Shown: positions 54,472-62,491 of the stretch, one piece after another
How positions within the stretch are numbered: position 1 is the first letter of the stretch
Layout: the number at the start of each line of letters is the position of its first letter
Origin: Clostridioides difficile_A
GTDB lineage: Bacteria > Bacillota > Clostridia > Peptostreptococcales > Peptostreptococcaceae
Assembly (NCBI GenBank): GCA_945909635.1
Contig: OX246690.1
Location: 1,550,001 to 1,614,000, forward strand
DNA: 64,000 nt
Direction: 5' to 3'
The notes under the pieces: model-generated
What the model saw: the letters and a program-made list of their open reading frames with translations, nothing else
Told to the model about the DNA's origin: nothing
Database searches by the model: none
Translations under genes and position numbers: made by a program

Positions 54472-54951
54472 TTATTTAAGTTTATAATTTAGCTCTCTAC
54501 AAATTATTCTTGCTGTTTCCTCAGCAACTTGACCTGTAAATAATATACATTGGTCCATATGTTCCTTTGTTCCAAGTGTCATTCCTTTTGTAAGAATTCT
54601 ACAACATAAAGAATTATTTTTTCCTTTAAAAAAATCATGCAATTCTTTTGATAGTTCCATAGCTTTATTTACTTTTTCATCTTTAGCTTCACTTCTACCA
54701 AAGAATAATCCTAAAGCCATTATGCCACCAGTTATAGCTCCACATGTACACCCTGATCCTCCTATTCCAACAGGAAATCCTGATGCCATAGATATAATTT
54801 CATCTGTTATATCCAATTCAAACTCATCTTTTATAACTTTAACGACTGCTTCTGAACAATAAAAGTCACCATTACGATAATATTGTTCTGCTGTAACTCT
54901 TACTTTTTCTAAATTTATACTTTTCTCAGATTTTACTACACCACTATTCAT
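54472..54951 (-). CDS. C_GCxxG_C_C family protein
   Basis: A 159-residue protein with the family's spaced cysteines: YCSEAVVK (near 31), GGSGCTCGAITGGIMALG (near 68), SLCCRIL (near 112) and HMDQC (near 129). The family is thought to bind a metal or cofactor and sometimes has a predicted redox role, but no reaction is established. AGGAGG precedes the ATG with good spacing. It stands alone. Confidence 0.9.
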   Translation of the reverse strand: MNSGVVKSEKSINLEKVRVTAEQYYRNGDFYCSEAVVKVIKDEFELDITDEIISMASGFPVGIGGSGCTCGAITGGIMALGLFFGRSEAKDEKVNKAMELSKELHDFFKGKNNSLCCRILTKGMTLGTKEHMDQCILFTGQVAEETARIICRELNYKLK

Positions 54952-55373
54952 AATTTTTTATCCTCCTTATATATAATAAATTAATCTCTTAATTAATAAT
55001 AACTTATTTTTTATATTGTGAAATGCAATGAGTATTTTCAGACAATGTATCACTTGTTCTGTAAAAATCAAAAACTACATTATGAATGTAACCAGTACAT
55101 ATTTTACAGATATATGGTATTTTCACTAGAAATTGAAACAATTATTATATAATATATTGAATGTTAAGTATCATGCACATTTGTAGTTTATATTATAATC
55201 TATGAGTAATTGTTTTTCAATGGACTGTGGTTGAAGATTTAAGAGGGAATTGTAATGAATGTATTGAATAATGTCATAGAGACAATAGAAAATAAAGGGT
55301 ATTTATTTTTTAAGTAAACCCATACTAATAATAAAGTATTGATTCAATATAGGATAAAGGAGTAATGTAGAGT
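54952..55373. other. Intergenic stretch, no gene seen
   Basis: Divergent promoters for the C_GCxxG_C_C and YciI-like genes must lie here. The AAAGGAG of the latter is followed by ATG-TAG (55364-55369) and then by the true ATG at 55374. No RNA motif is recognised. Confidence 0.35.
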
Positions 55374-55670
55374 ATGAAATATTTTGTTATTGAAGGCATT
55401 ATAAAAGATTCAAATTTAATTGATGAAAAAATTATGAAAAAGCACATGTCTTATACTCAAAAAGCGATAGATGATGGCTTAATCTTGATGTCTACACTTA
55501 AAACAGATATGAGTGGAGGATTGTTTATTATGAAGTCAGAATCAATTGAAAAATTGGAAGAGTATTTATTTAATGAACCTCTTAAAACTTTTGGTGTGCA
55601 AGATTACAAAGTCATAGAGTTTTCGCCCCATTATTTCAATAAATCATCTGCTGAGTGGTTTGATGATTAA
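55374..55670 (+). CDS. YciI-like protein
   Basis: A 98-residue alpha-beta protein resembling YCII domains. MKYFVIEGIIKD opens the first strand. HMSYTQKAIDDGLILMSTLKTD (near 24) replaces the usual H..yl.....G.ll..Gp, and a helix SIEKLEEYLFNEPL is followed by a final strand. YciI proteins are small dimers of unclear function, possibly enzymatic. The ribosome binding site AAAGGAG is about 11 bases upstream. Confidence 0.75.
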   Translation: MKYFVIEGIIKDSNLIDEKIMKKHMSYTQKAIDDGLILMSTLKTDMSGGLFIMKSESIEKLEEYLFNEPLKTFGVQDYKVIEFSPHYFNKSSAEWFDD

Positions 55671-55792
55671 AGATGTTTACTGTGTCAAACTAAAAAATAT
55701 TTAGTAGACGTTAATGTTTTTAAACCTTTTCTTTCGTCACAAAATAAAAAAACTATAATGAAAATTATTACTTGAATTAATGAATAATTAGA

Positions 55793-55838
55793 AATAGGTA
55801 AGGAGTATCTTATATAATATACTTCTTACCTATTTTAA
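55793..55838. terminator. Bidirectional terminator between the YciI-like gene and panC
   Basis: Perfect 16-bp stem apart from one G-T position (55793-55808 with 55819-55834), T-rich on both strands. Confidence 0.78.
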
Positions 55839-55878
55839 TAAGTAGAATTTTATAACAAAATATTTTGTAATAGCATGT

Positions 55879-56727
55879 TTATATGTTTAATTCAAATGTA
55901 AAATTGTCAATTAATCTAGTTTTTCCTATAAATACAGCAATTGCCACAAGTATAGAATCTTCTATTTCTTTAACTGGTTGCAATGTATTACTGTCTACAA
56001 TTTCAACATAATCTATTTTTGCTAAGGGTTCAGAGTTTATGGTAGATATTATTAAATTTTCTAATTTTTTTACGTCTAAAGTTCCATTCATTAACTCTTT
56101 TTTTACGAGATTCAGACTTTTATTTAAAATCAAAGCTGATTTTCTTTCTTTTTTTGAAAGATATGTATTTCTCGAGCTTTTTGCTAAACCATCCTTTTCA
56201 CGAACTATAGGACAGCCTATTATCTCTGTATCTATATTCAAATCCTTGACCATCCTTTTAATTACTGCTAATTGTTGAGCATCTTTTTCTCCAAAATAAG
56301 CTTTATCAGGAGTTACTATATTTAGAAATTTTGAAACAACCAGGCAGACACCTCCAAAATGAACTGGTCTCTTAGAACCACAAAGAAAATCTGTAAGTCC
56401 AGATACACTTATGGTAGTACAGTTGCCTTTTAAATACATTTCTTCTGATGATGGATTAAAAACTACTGATGCACCACTATCCATACAGTATTTAAAATCT
56501 TTTTTTATATCTCTTGGGTAGCTATTAAAATCTTCATTAGGTCCAAATTGAGTTGGATTTACAAATACACTAACTACTACTTTATCATTTTCTTTTACAG
56601 CTTTTTTAATAAGGCTTTGATGTCCTTCATGTAAAAATCCCATGGTAGGAACAAGCCCTATAGAATAGCCAGATTTTTTCCAATCTTTAATTACATTTCT
56701 TAGTGATTCTATTTCCTTTATAAGCAT
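55879..56727 (-). CDS. panC: Pantothenate synthetase
   Basis: A 282-residue enzyme of the nucleotidyltransferase superfamily. It has GLVPTMGFLHEGHQSLI (HxGH at about 33-36), VVVSVFVNPTQFGPNEDF (near 50), KAYFGEKDAQQLAVIKRM (near 147) and AKSSRNTYLS (near 182). It joins pantoate and beta-alanine using ATP. It is the last gene of panG-panB-panC and starts 18 bases after panB. Confidence 0.96.
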   Translation of the reverse strand: MLIKEIESLRNVIKDWKKSGYSIGLVPTMGFLHEGHQSLIKKAVKENDKVVVSVFVNPTQFGPNEDFNSYPRDIKKDFKYCMDSGASVVFNPSSEEMYLKGNCTTISVSGLTDFLCGSKRPVHFGGVCLVVSKFLNIVTPDKAYFGEKDAQQLAVIKRMVKDLNIDTEIIGCPIVREKDGLAKSSRNTYLSKKERKSALILNKSLNLVKKELMNGTLDVKKLENLIISTINSEPLAKIDYVEIVDSNTLQPVKEIEDSILVAIAVFIGKTRLIDNFTFELNI

Positions 56728-56745
56728 TTTGTACCATCCTTAATC

Positions 56746-57573
56746 TTAGTATAATTTTTCTAATTCAGATTCATTTATTGAAAAGCTATGTTTTTCTTGT
56801 GGAAATGCACCAGTTTCAACTTCTAGTATGTAATTTTTAATTGAATCTTTCATTATATCTCCTATATTTGCATATTGTTTTACAAATTTAGGTACAAAAT
56901 CTCCAAACATCCCCAACATATCTTGATAAACTAAAATTTGACCATCACAATTAATTCCTGCTCCTATCCCTATTGTAGGAATTGAAATAGAATTAGTTAC
57001 CATCTCAGCTATTTTAGCAGGAACGCCTTCAAGCACAATAGAGAATGCTCCTGCTTTTTCTATTGATTTAGCGTCTTCAATAAGTTGTTTTGCTGTTTCA
57101 CTAGTATTTCCTTGAACTTTAAATCCGCCAAATGAATTTACAGATTGAGGTGTTAGTCCTAAATGACCCATTACAGGTATTTGAGCATTCACAATGCTCT
57201 TTATTTGTTCTATAACGTTTGAACCTCCTTCTAATTTTACCGCATGTGCCCCGCCTTCTTTTACAAGTCTACCAGCATTTTTCACGGCATCTTCGATAGA
57301 AATATGGTAAGATAGAAATGGCATATCACTTACTATTAAGGCATTTTTCACACCATTTTTCACAGCTTTTGTATGATATATAATTTCATCTATAGTAACA
57401 GATAGAGTGTTTTCTTCACCTTTTATGACCATTCCTAATGAATCTCCTATTAAAATACCATTTATATTACATTCATCCATTAGTTTTGCCATTGAATAAT
57501 CATAAGCAGTAAGCATAGATAACTTTTTTCCTTTACTTTTAGCATTTTTAAAAGTCAGTATAGTATTTTTCAT
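56746..57573 (-). CDS. panB: 3-methyl-2-oxobutanoate hydroxymethyltransferase
   Basis: A 275-residue TIM-barrel enzyme. Motifs are KLSMLTAYDYSMAKLMDE (near 17), GDSLGMV (near 43), MGHLGLTPQSVNSFGGFKVQG (near 135) and IPTIGIGAGINCDGQILVYQDMLG (near 200). It makes ketopantoate from 2-ketoisovalerate and methylenetetrahydrofolate. Its start overlaps the end of the upstream reductase gene by 26 bases, indicating coupled expression. Confidence 0.96.
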   Translation of the reverse strand: MKNTILTFKNAKSKGKKLSMLTAYDYSMAKLMDECNINGILIGDSLGMVIKGEENTLSVTIDEIIYHTKAVKNGVKNALIVSDMPFLSYHISIEDAVKNAGRLVKEGGAHAVKLEGGSNVIEQIKSIVNAQIPVMGHLGLTPQSVNSFGGFKVQGNTSETAKQLIEDAKSIEKAGAFSIVLEGVPAKIAEMVTNSISIPTIGIGAGINCDGQILVYQDMLGMFGDFVPKFVKQYANIGDIMKDSIKNYILEVETGAFPQEKHSFSINESELEKLY

Positions 57574-58486
57574 CGTTTTTTCCTCCTAAAATTTTGTAAA
57601 TCTCTTTGTATTTTTCAGATTTACTTATTAAATTTTCAACTGCGTTTTCTGTAGAAATACTTTTTGTACATTTTAATGAATCTTCATTTTCCAAGGCTAT
57701 TATTTTTAGTAGATTTAAGGATAGAATTTTATAAATATCTTCATCTTTCTCATCTAATGCTGATAAATGTTTTTTTATTGGTGTTATATCCCCACGGACA
57801 ATAGGTCCAGTAAGGGCTTTAGAAAATCCATTATCAAGTATATTTTCTATATTTATTTTGACTAAAGGATTTATAGCTTTTAAAGCTTCTTCCTCAGATA
57901 AACCCAATTTGATAAAGTAATTTACACCTACATTTAGTAAAGATAACACTAAATTTGAAACTAAAACATTAGCTAAATGATAAGTGGATGAAGTATTTTT
58001 ATCTCTTATAAAGAATTGATTACCCAAGCTATTTATAAAATCTTGAATAAATAAATCATCTTTTTCATTATCACCTTCTATGGAAAAACAAATGTCTTTC
58101 ATTTTTTTTATATCAGTATTTTTATTGGAAAATGCAAATATAGGATGGATAGAATAAATTAATGCACCTGCTTTTTTTGAACAGAACAATATACTAGATT
58201 TTAAAGAGCCACTTGTGTGGCAAATATATTTATGTTTTAAATTAAATTTGGAAAGTTTTTTGTCTATAATTTCAATAGAATCATCTGATGTTGTAATAAA
58301 TAATATATCGTTTTCATCAATAATGTCTTTCAAGTTACTGTAAATTTTTGTTTTTGTTAAATTTGTTGATTCTAGTAAAGATAATTGATTTCTTCCATAA
58401 AAACCTGTCACATAATAAGCCTTTGACAAAAAATAATTTGCCAAAGATGTACCAACTTTTCCGGAACCAATAAATCCTATTTTAAT
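57548..58486 (-). CDS. panG: PanG-type ketopantoate reductase (DUF2520), apparent ATT start
   Basis: A Rossmann-like plus DUF2520 protein of 312 residues if begun at ATT (58484-58486). From there the sequence runs IKIGFIGSGKVGTSLANYF, containing the dinucleotide-binding GxGxxG. The first conventional codon, TTG at 58444, would remove that motif. GGAGG (58494-58498) sits seven bases before ATT. The frame upstream offers only ATT before a stop. PanG proteins of this family replace PanE in Francisella and have been noted in C. difficile. Location directly before panB and panC fits reduction of ketopantoate to pantoate. Confidence 0.82.
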   Translation of the reverse strand: MKIGFIGSGKVGTSLANYFLSKAYYVTGFYGRNQLSLLESTNLTKTKIYSNLKDIIDENDILFITTSDDSIEIIDKKLSKFNLKHKYICHTSGSLKSSILFCSKKAGALIYSIHPIFAFSNKNTDIKKMKDICFSIEGDNEKDDLFIQDFINSLGNQFFIRDKNTSSTYHLANVLVSNLVLSLLNVGVNYFIKLGLSEEEALKAINPLVKINIENILDNGFSKALTGPIVRGDITPIKKHLSALDEKDEDIYKILSLNLLKIIALENEDSLKCTKSISTENAVENLISKSEKYKEIYKILGGKNDEKYYTDF

Positions 58487-59241
58487 AGTACCACCTCCAC
58501 TTTGTGATACAACATCTTAATTTCCAATCTCATTCATGAAGATATGAGTTACATAAGACAAAATAATTAAAAACATTTAAAGTATAGTTCTCATAACAAG
58601 ATACCATCCATGGATATTTTACCATTTAAATGAAAGATTGACAAATAATTAAATAAAAGTTGAGTAAATATACTTTTATTTATGTTGTATTATTTTGATG
58701 GAGGTGTAGTTGACTTTGAAAATTATTAAAATAATACCCTTGTAAAAATAATAAAATAAAGACATTTATATAATGTATATGAAAGATGAATTATTTTAAT
58801 AAAATAAAATATAAGTAAAAAAATTATGATATTTATTAAATATAAATTTTTTAAATTTGCAATATATAATGAAAATAATTTCATCTATTTCTAAAAAAAA
58901 TCTTTTTTACTTTATATTATTAATATTATTTTTTATTATCTTAAATTTTAAAGTAATAAAAAATATACAGTTTATTTCTTATATCTAATTTTATAAAGAT
59001 AAATACAGCAGTAAAATTTAATATAAGGCTGATAAGCATTATATACAATAATCTTGTTCAAATTGATAATATGATATTGATGTATTTTTTTTTATCAACT
59101 ATAATCTAAAATATGAAGTAATAAGTTTTTTTATTAAATTGTATATTTAATGTATATATAAATGACAAATAAATCCTCTGTAATAAAAATAATTCTAGGA
59201 ATGTGGTTATAAATAATAGCAATGATGAAGGAGGTAAGTAT
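58487..59241. other. AT-rich divergent region between panG and the PdcA-like gene
   Basis: Promoters for both divergent genes must lie here. The stretch is very AT-rich with no ORF, terminator or riboswitch consensus that I can recognise. AGGAGG near 59229 serves the rightward gene. Confidence 0.4.
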
Positions 59242-61344
59242 ATGAACAAACATAATCTTGAGGTTATATTAAATCAGCTACAGATTAATATATATATTAC
59301 AGATATTCATACTGATAAAATTATTTTCATGAATGAAAATATGAAAAAAGAATATAATATTTCAGCTCCAGAAGGAAAAGTTTGTTGGGAGGTATTATAT
59401 ACTGAAAAAAATGCCCCATGTAGTTTTTGTAAAGTCTTAGAGCTGTTAAAGAATAATAAAAAAGGAACATTAATAAAGTGGTATGAAAAATGTAATAAGT
59501 TAAATCAAGTTTTTGAAAATTATGATAGTCTAATTTCATGGCAAGATGGTACAGTTGTTCATATACACCAATCTATAGATATTACAAATTCCAAAAGCTT
59601 AAATGAGCAAGGTAAAGTTGAAGAATTTTATCAAATATCAAATAATAAAGAAGAAAGAGATTATCTTGAAGATTTTAATGCCTTAAGAAGTAAATTTGAT
59701 TATGATTCTACATTACTTTATGATGCTTTGATTAGAGGTACAGATGAATATATATATATTTGTAATATGAAAACAGGAGTATTTCGATATTCACCATCAC
59801 AAGTTGAATTATTTGATTTGCCAGGAGAAATTGTAGAAAGTCCAATTATTTACTGGAAGAGCATTGTACATCCAGAAGACTGGGACCGTTTTTATAAGTC
59901 AAATATGGAAATAGGTAAAAATAATATGGATTATCATTCAGTTGAATTCCGGGCTAAAAATCGCAGTGGAGAATATATTTGGTTAAGATGTAGAGGACAA
60001 TTAATGCGTGATGAGTTTGGAGAACCAAGTATTTTTGCAGGAATAATGACACAGTTAGGGAAACAAAATAAGATTGACCCATTAACACAACTGTTGAATT
60101 ACTATGAATTTATGAGTGTGTTTGAAGATAAACTTTCAAATCCGATGATTGAAAAATTATGTATAGTATTATTGAATATCGACGATTTTAAAAATGTTAA
60201 TGAGATGTATGATAGAGATTTTGGAGATAATATAATAAAAACTTTAGCACAATCTATACAATCTATTTTACCAGGTAATGCTGAACTTTATAAACTTGAT
60301 GGTGATGAACTGGGAATTCTCGTTGATAATGTTGAGGAAAAAGAGATTCAACTTTTATATGAGCAAATACAAAATTTAATTATACATCTTCACCTATGGA
60401 GAAAATATGGATTAAATATAACAATTTCTGCTGGGTGTGTTATATATCCAAAACATGGAGATACAGTAAAAGAACTTAGTAAATATGCTAGCTATTCTTT
60501 ACAGTATGCTAAAGATCATGGTAAGAATAGAATTGTTTTTTTCTCTGAAAAAATATTAAAAAATAAAATGTACTCTGTAGCAATGATGTGGGAGTTGAAA
60601 GCATCAATTAATGATAATTTTAGGGGATTTAGTCTTAGATTTCAGCCACAAGTAGATACACAAAGCCATAATATAATAGGTGTAGAAGTACTTTTAAGAT
60701 GGACTAATAGTGAAGGTAAAGCAATTTCTCCTTTAGAATTTATTCCAATTTTAGAAGAAAATGATATGATAAATACTGTAGGAGCATGGGTACTTCGGAT
60801 GGCATTACGTACTTGTGGAGAATGGATTGCTGGTTATCCATTTTTTACAGTGAGTGTAAATATTTCAGCTGTTCAAATATTAGAGGATACATTTATTGAA
60901 GATATAATAAAAATTATAGATGAAGAAAATTTTCCTTATAAAAATCTTGTTTTAGAATTAACTGAAAGCCATACAGTGCAGAATATGAGTATTTTACAAT
61001 ATAAGTTTAAAGTTTTACAAGAATTAGGCATTCGTATTGCTATGGATGATTTTGGTACAGGATATTCATCATTAGAAGTTTTAAAATTTGCACCAATAGA
61101 TATAGTGAAGATTGATAGAGTCTTTGTTAAAGACATATTAAAAAGTAAGTTTGATGCCACATTTATACATTTTATTGTTGCAATTTGTCACGATGTAGAA
61201 ATAAAAGTTTGTTTAGAGGGAGTGGAAACAAGAGAAGAGTATGATTTAGTTAAACAAATGCAACCAGATTACATACAAGGATATTTTTTTGGAAAGCCAC
61301 AAACAGCAAGTGAGATTTTAGATATTTTAAAAATAGACAATTGA
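59242..61344 (+). CDS. pdcA: PAS-GGDEF-EAL protein, PdcA-like c-di-GMP phosphodiesterase
   Basis: About 700 residues from the ATG at 59242 (AGGAGG upstream; the frame is open from 59203). Two PAS regions (about 5-115 with an APCSFCKV motif, and about 155-270) precede a GGDEF fold (about 280-430) and an EAL domain (about 445-695). There is no membrane segment. The cyclase motif is degenerate (DGDEL). The EAL domain reads EVL at the signature, with MDDFGTGYSSLEVLKF and a C-terminal DYIQGYFFGKP. Architecture and position near feoB match C. difficile PdcA, a nutrient-regulated phosphodiesterase. The name is given from memory of that locus. Confidence 0.82.
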   Translation: MNKHNLEVILNQLQINIYITDIHTDKIIFMNENMKKEYNISAPEGKVCWEVLYTEKNAPCSFCKVLELLKNNKKGTLIKWYEKCNKLNQVFENYDSLISWQDGTVVHIHQSIDITNSKSLNEQGKVEEFYQISNNKEERDYLEDFNALRSKFDYDSTLLYDALIRGTDEYIYICNMKTGVFRYSPSQVELFDLPGEIVESPIIYWKSIVHPEDWDRFYKSNMEIGKNNMDYHSVEFRAKNRSGEYIWLRCRGQLMRDEFGEPSIFAGIMTQLGKQNKIDPLTQLLNYYEFMSVFEDKLSNPMIEKLCIVLLNIDDFKNVNEMYDRDFGDNIIKTLAQSIQSILPGNAELYKLDGDELGILVDNVEEKEIQLLYEQIQNLIIHLHLWRKYGLNITISAGCVIYPKHGDTVKELSKYASYSLQYAKDHGKNRIVFFSEKILKNKMYSVAMMWELKASINDNFRGFSLRFQPQVDTQSHNIIGVEVLLRWTNSEGKAISPLEFIPILEENDMINTVGAWVLRMALRTCGEWIAGYPFFTVSVNISAVQILEDTFIEDIIKIIDEENFPYKNLVLELTESHTVQNMSILQYKFKVLQELGIRIAMDDFGTGYSSLEVLKFAPIDIVKIDRVFVKDILKSKFDATFIHFIVAICHDVEIKVCLEGVETREEYDLVKQMQPDYIQGYFFGKPQTASEILDILKIDN

Positions 61345-61473
61345 TACTAATCAAAAAGGTAGAATCTATAAATAGTTGCTACCTTTTTTAGTGAGCAATA
61401 AAGTGTATAATTAAAAATTTAGTAAAGTGTTTGATAATTCATCATTTAAGATGATAAAAAATAAATAAGAATT

Positions 61474-61514
61474 GCTTGATTTAGCCAATAATAAAGAATA
61501 TAGTAACTATATAG
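61474..61514 (+). promoter_or_regulatory. Promoter and palindromic site before the MerR-type gene
   Basis: TTGATT, a 17-base spacer and TATAGT form a plausible promoter. The -10 overlaps ATATAGTAACTATATAG (61498-61514), identical over 17 bases to the site in the MATE promoter. This suggests autoregulation. Confidence 0.65.
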
Positions 61515-61543
61515 ACAACAAAACGAAAAGGAGTGTATAACCC

Positions 61544-62362
61544 TTGGAAAAACAGTATTTTACCACAGGAGAATTTGCAAAGTTGTGTGGAATATCTAAA
61601 CAGACATTAATTTTTTACGATAAAATGGGGATTTTTTCTCCAGAATATAAAGACAAAAATAATTATAGATATTATTCGATTTATCAATATGATACATTAG
61701 ACATATTACAATCATTAAGGGAAATAGGAATGAGTCTAGAGGAAATAAAAGAATATATACAAAATAGAAGTCCTCAACTTTGCGTGAAAATGCTTAAAGA
61801 AGAAGAAAAAAATATAAGAGAAAAAATAAAAAAATTAAGAAAAATAAGTTCAAAGATACAAAACAGAATAAATACAACAGTTGAAGGAATTTCTAAAATG
61901 AATAGTGAAGAAATTTATATGTCTAAAAGATTTGAGGAATACTTAGTCTTATCAAGTGACTTGACTAGTATAAGTAATGGCGATTTCATGATGGAATTAA
62001 TAGATTTCACTAATTACTGTAAATCAAAAAATTTGTATCAAGGATATGAGTTAGGAGCAATGGTAAGTAATGAGAATATAAAAAATGGAGACTACTTAAG
62101 CATAGCAAGTTTCTATTTGAAAATAGATAAAAAAATAAAAGAAAAAAAGTTATATATAAAACCAGAGGGAATATATGCATGTATAAAGCATATTGGAAAA
62201 TATGAAGACTCATATAAATCTTATGATAAGTTGAAAAAATATATATATGAGAATGAATATAAAATTGTTGGAAATTCATATGAGGAGAGTATACTCGATT
62301 TCTTTTGTGAAAGTAATGAAGATAATTATATGACTGAGATTTCAATCCAAGTATCTAGATAA
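61544..62362 (+). CDS. MerR-family regulator, BmrR-like
   Basis: A 272-residue protein starting at TTG behind AAAGGAG. The MerR winged helix covers about 5-75 (YFTTGEFAKLCGISKQTLIF, then YYSIYQYDTLDILQSLREIG). A coiled coil spans about 80-115, and a GyrI-like effector-binding domain follows (about 125-270, with EGIYACIKHIGKYEDSYKSY). BmrR-type proteins bind lipophilic cations and activate drug exporter genes. A 17-base palindrome in its own promoter recurs in the MATE promoter 15 kb away, so that exporter is the likely target. Confidence 0.9.
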   Translation: MEKQYFTTGEFAKLCGISKQTLIFYDKMGIFSPEYKDKNNYRYYSIYQYDTLDILQSLREIGMSLEEIKEYIQNRSPQLCVKMLKEEEKNIREKIKKLRKISSKIQNRINTTVEGISKMNSEEIYMSKRFEEYLVLSSDLTSISNGDFMMELIDFTNYCKSKNLYQGYELGAMVSNENIKNGDYLSIASFYLKIDKKIKEKKLYIKPEGIYACIKHIGKYEDSYKSYDKLKKYIYENEYKIVGNSYEESILDFFCESNEDNYMTEISIQVSR

Positions 62363-62370
62363 GAATCAAA

Positions 62371-62428
62371 AAGAGATATATTCAAACATTAAGTAATTAT
62401 ACTTAGTATTGAGTATATCTCTATATTT
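62371..62428. terminator. Hairpin between the MerR gene and the convergent feoB
   Basis: AGAGATATA (from 62371) pairs with TATATCTCT (to about 62423), T-rich after it. Probably shared by both convergent genes. Confidence 0.55.
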
Positions 62429-62491
62429 TATAATAGTATATAAAGGTTTAAACAGTATCTATAAGGTACATTTAATGTCAGTAAATACTAA

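Noticed and set aside
54269..54487. 72-codon rightward ORF
   Set aside because: No ribosome binding site, overlaps the terminator and end of the C_GCxxG_C_C gene, and has low-complexity hydrophobic composition.
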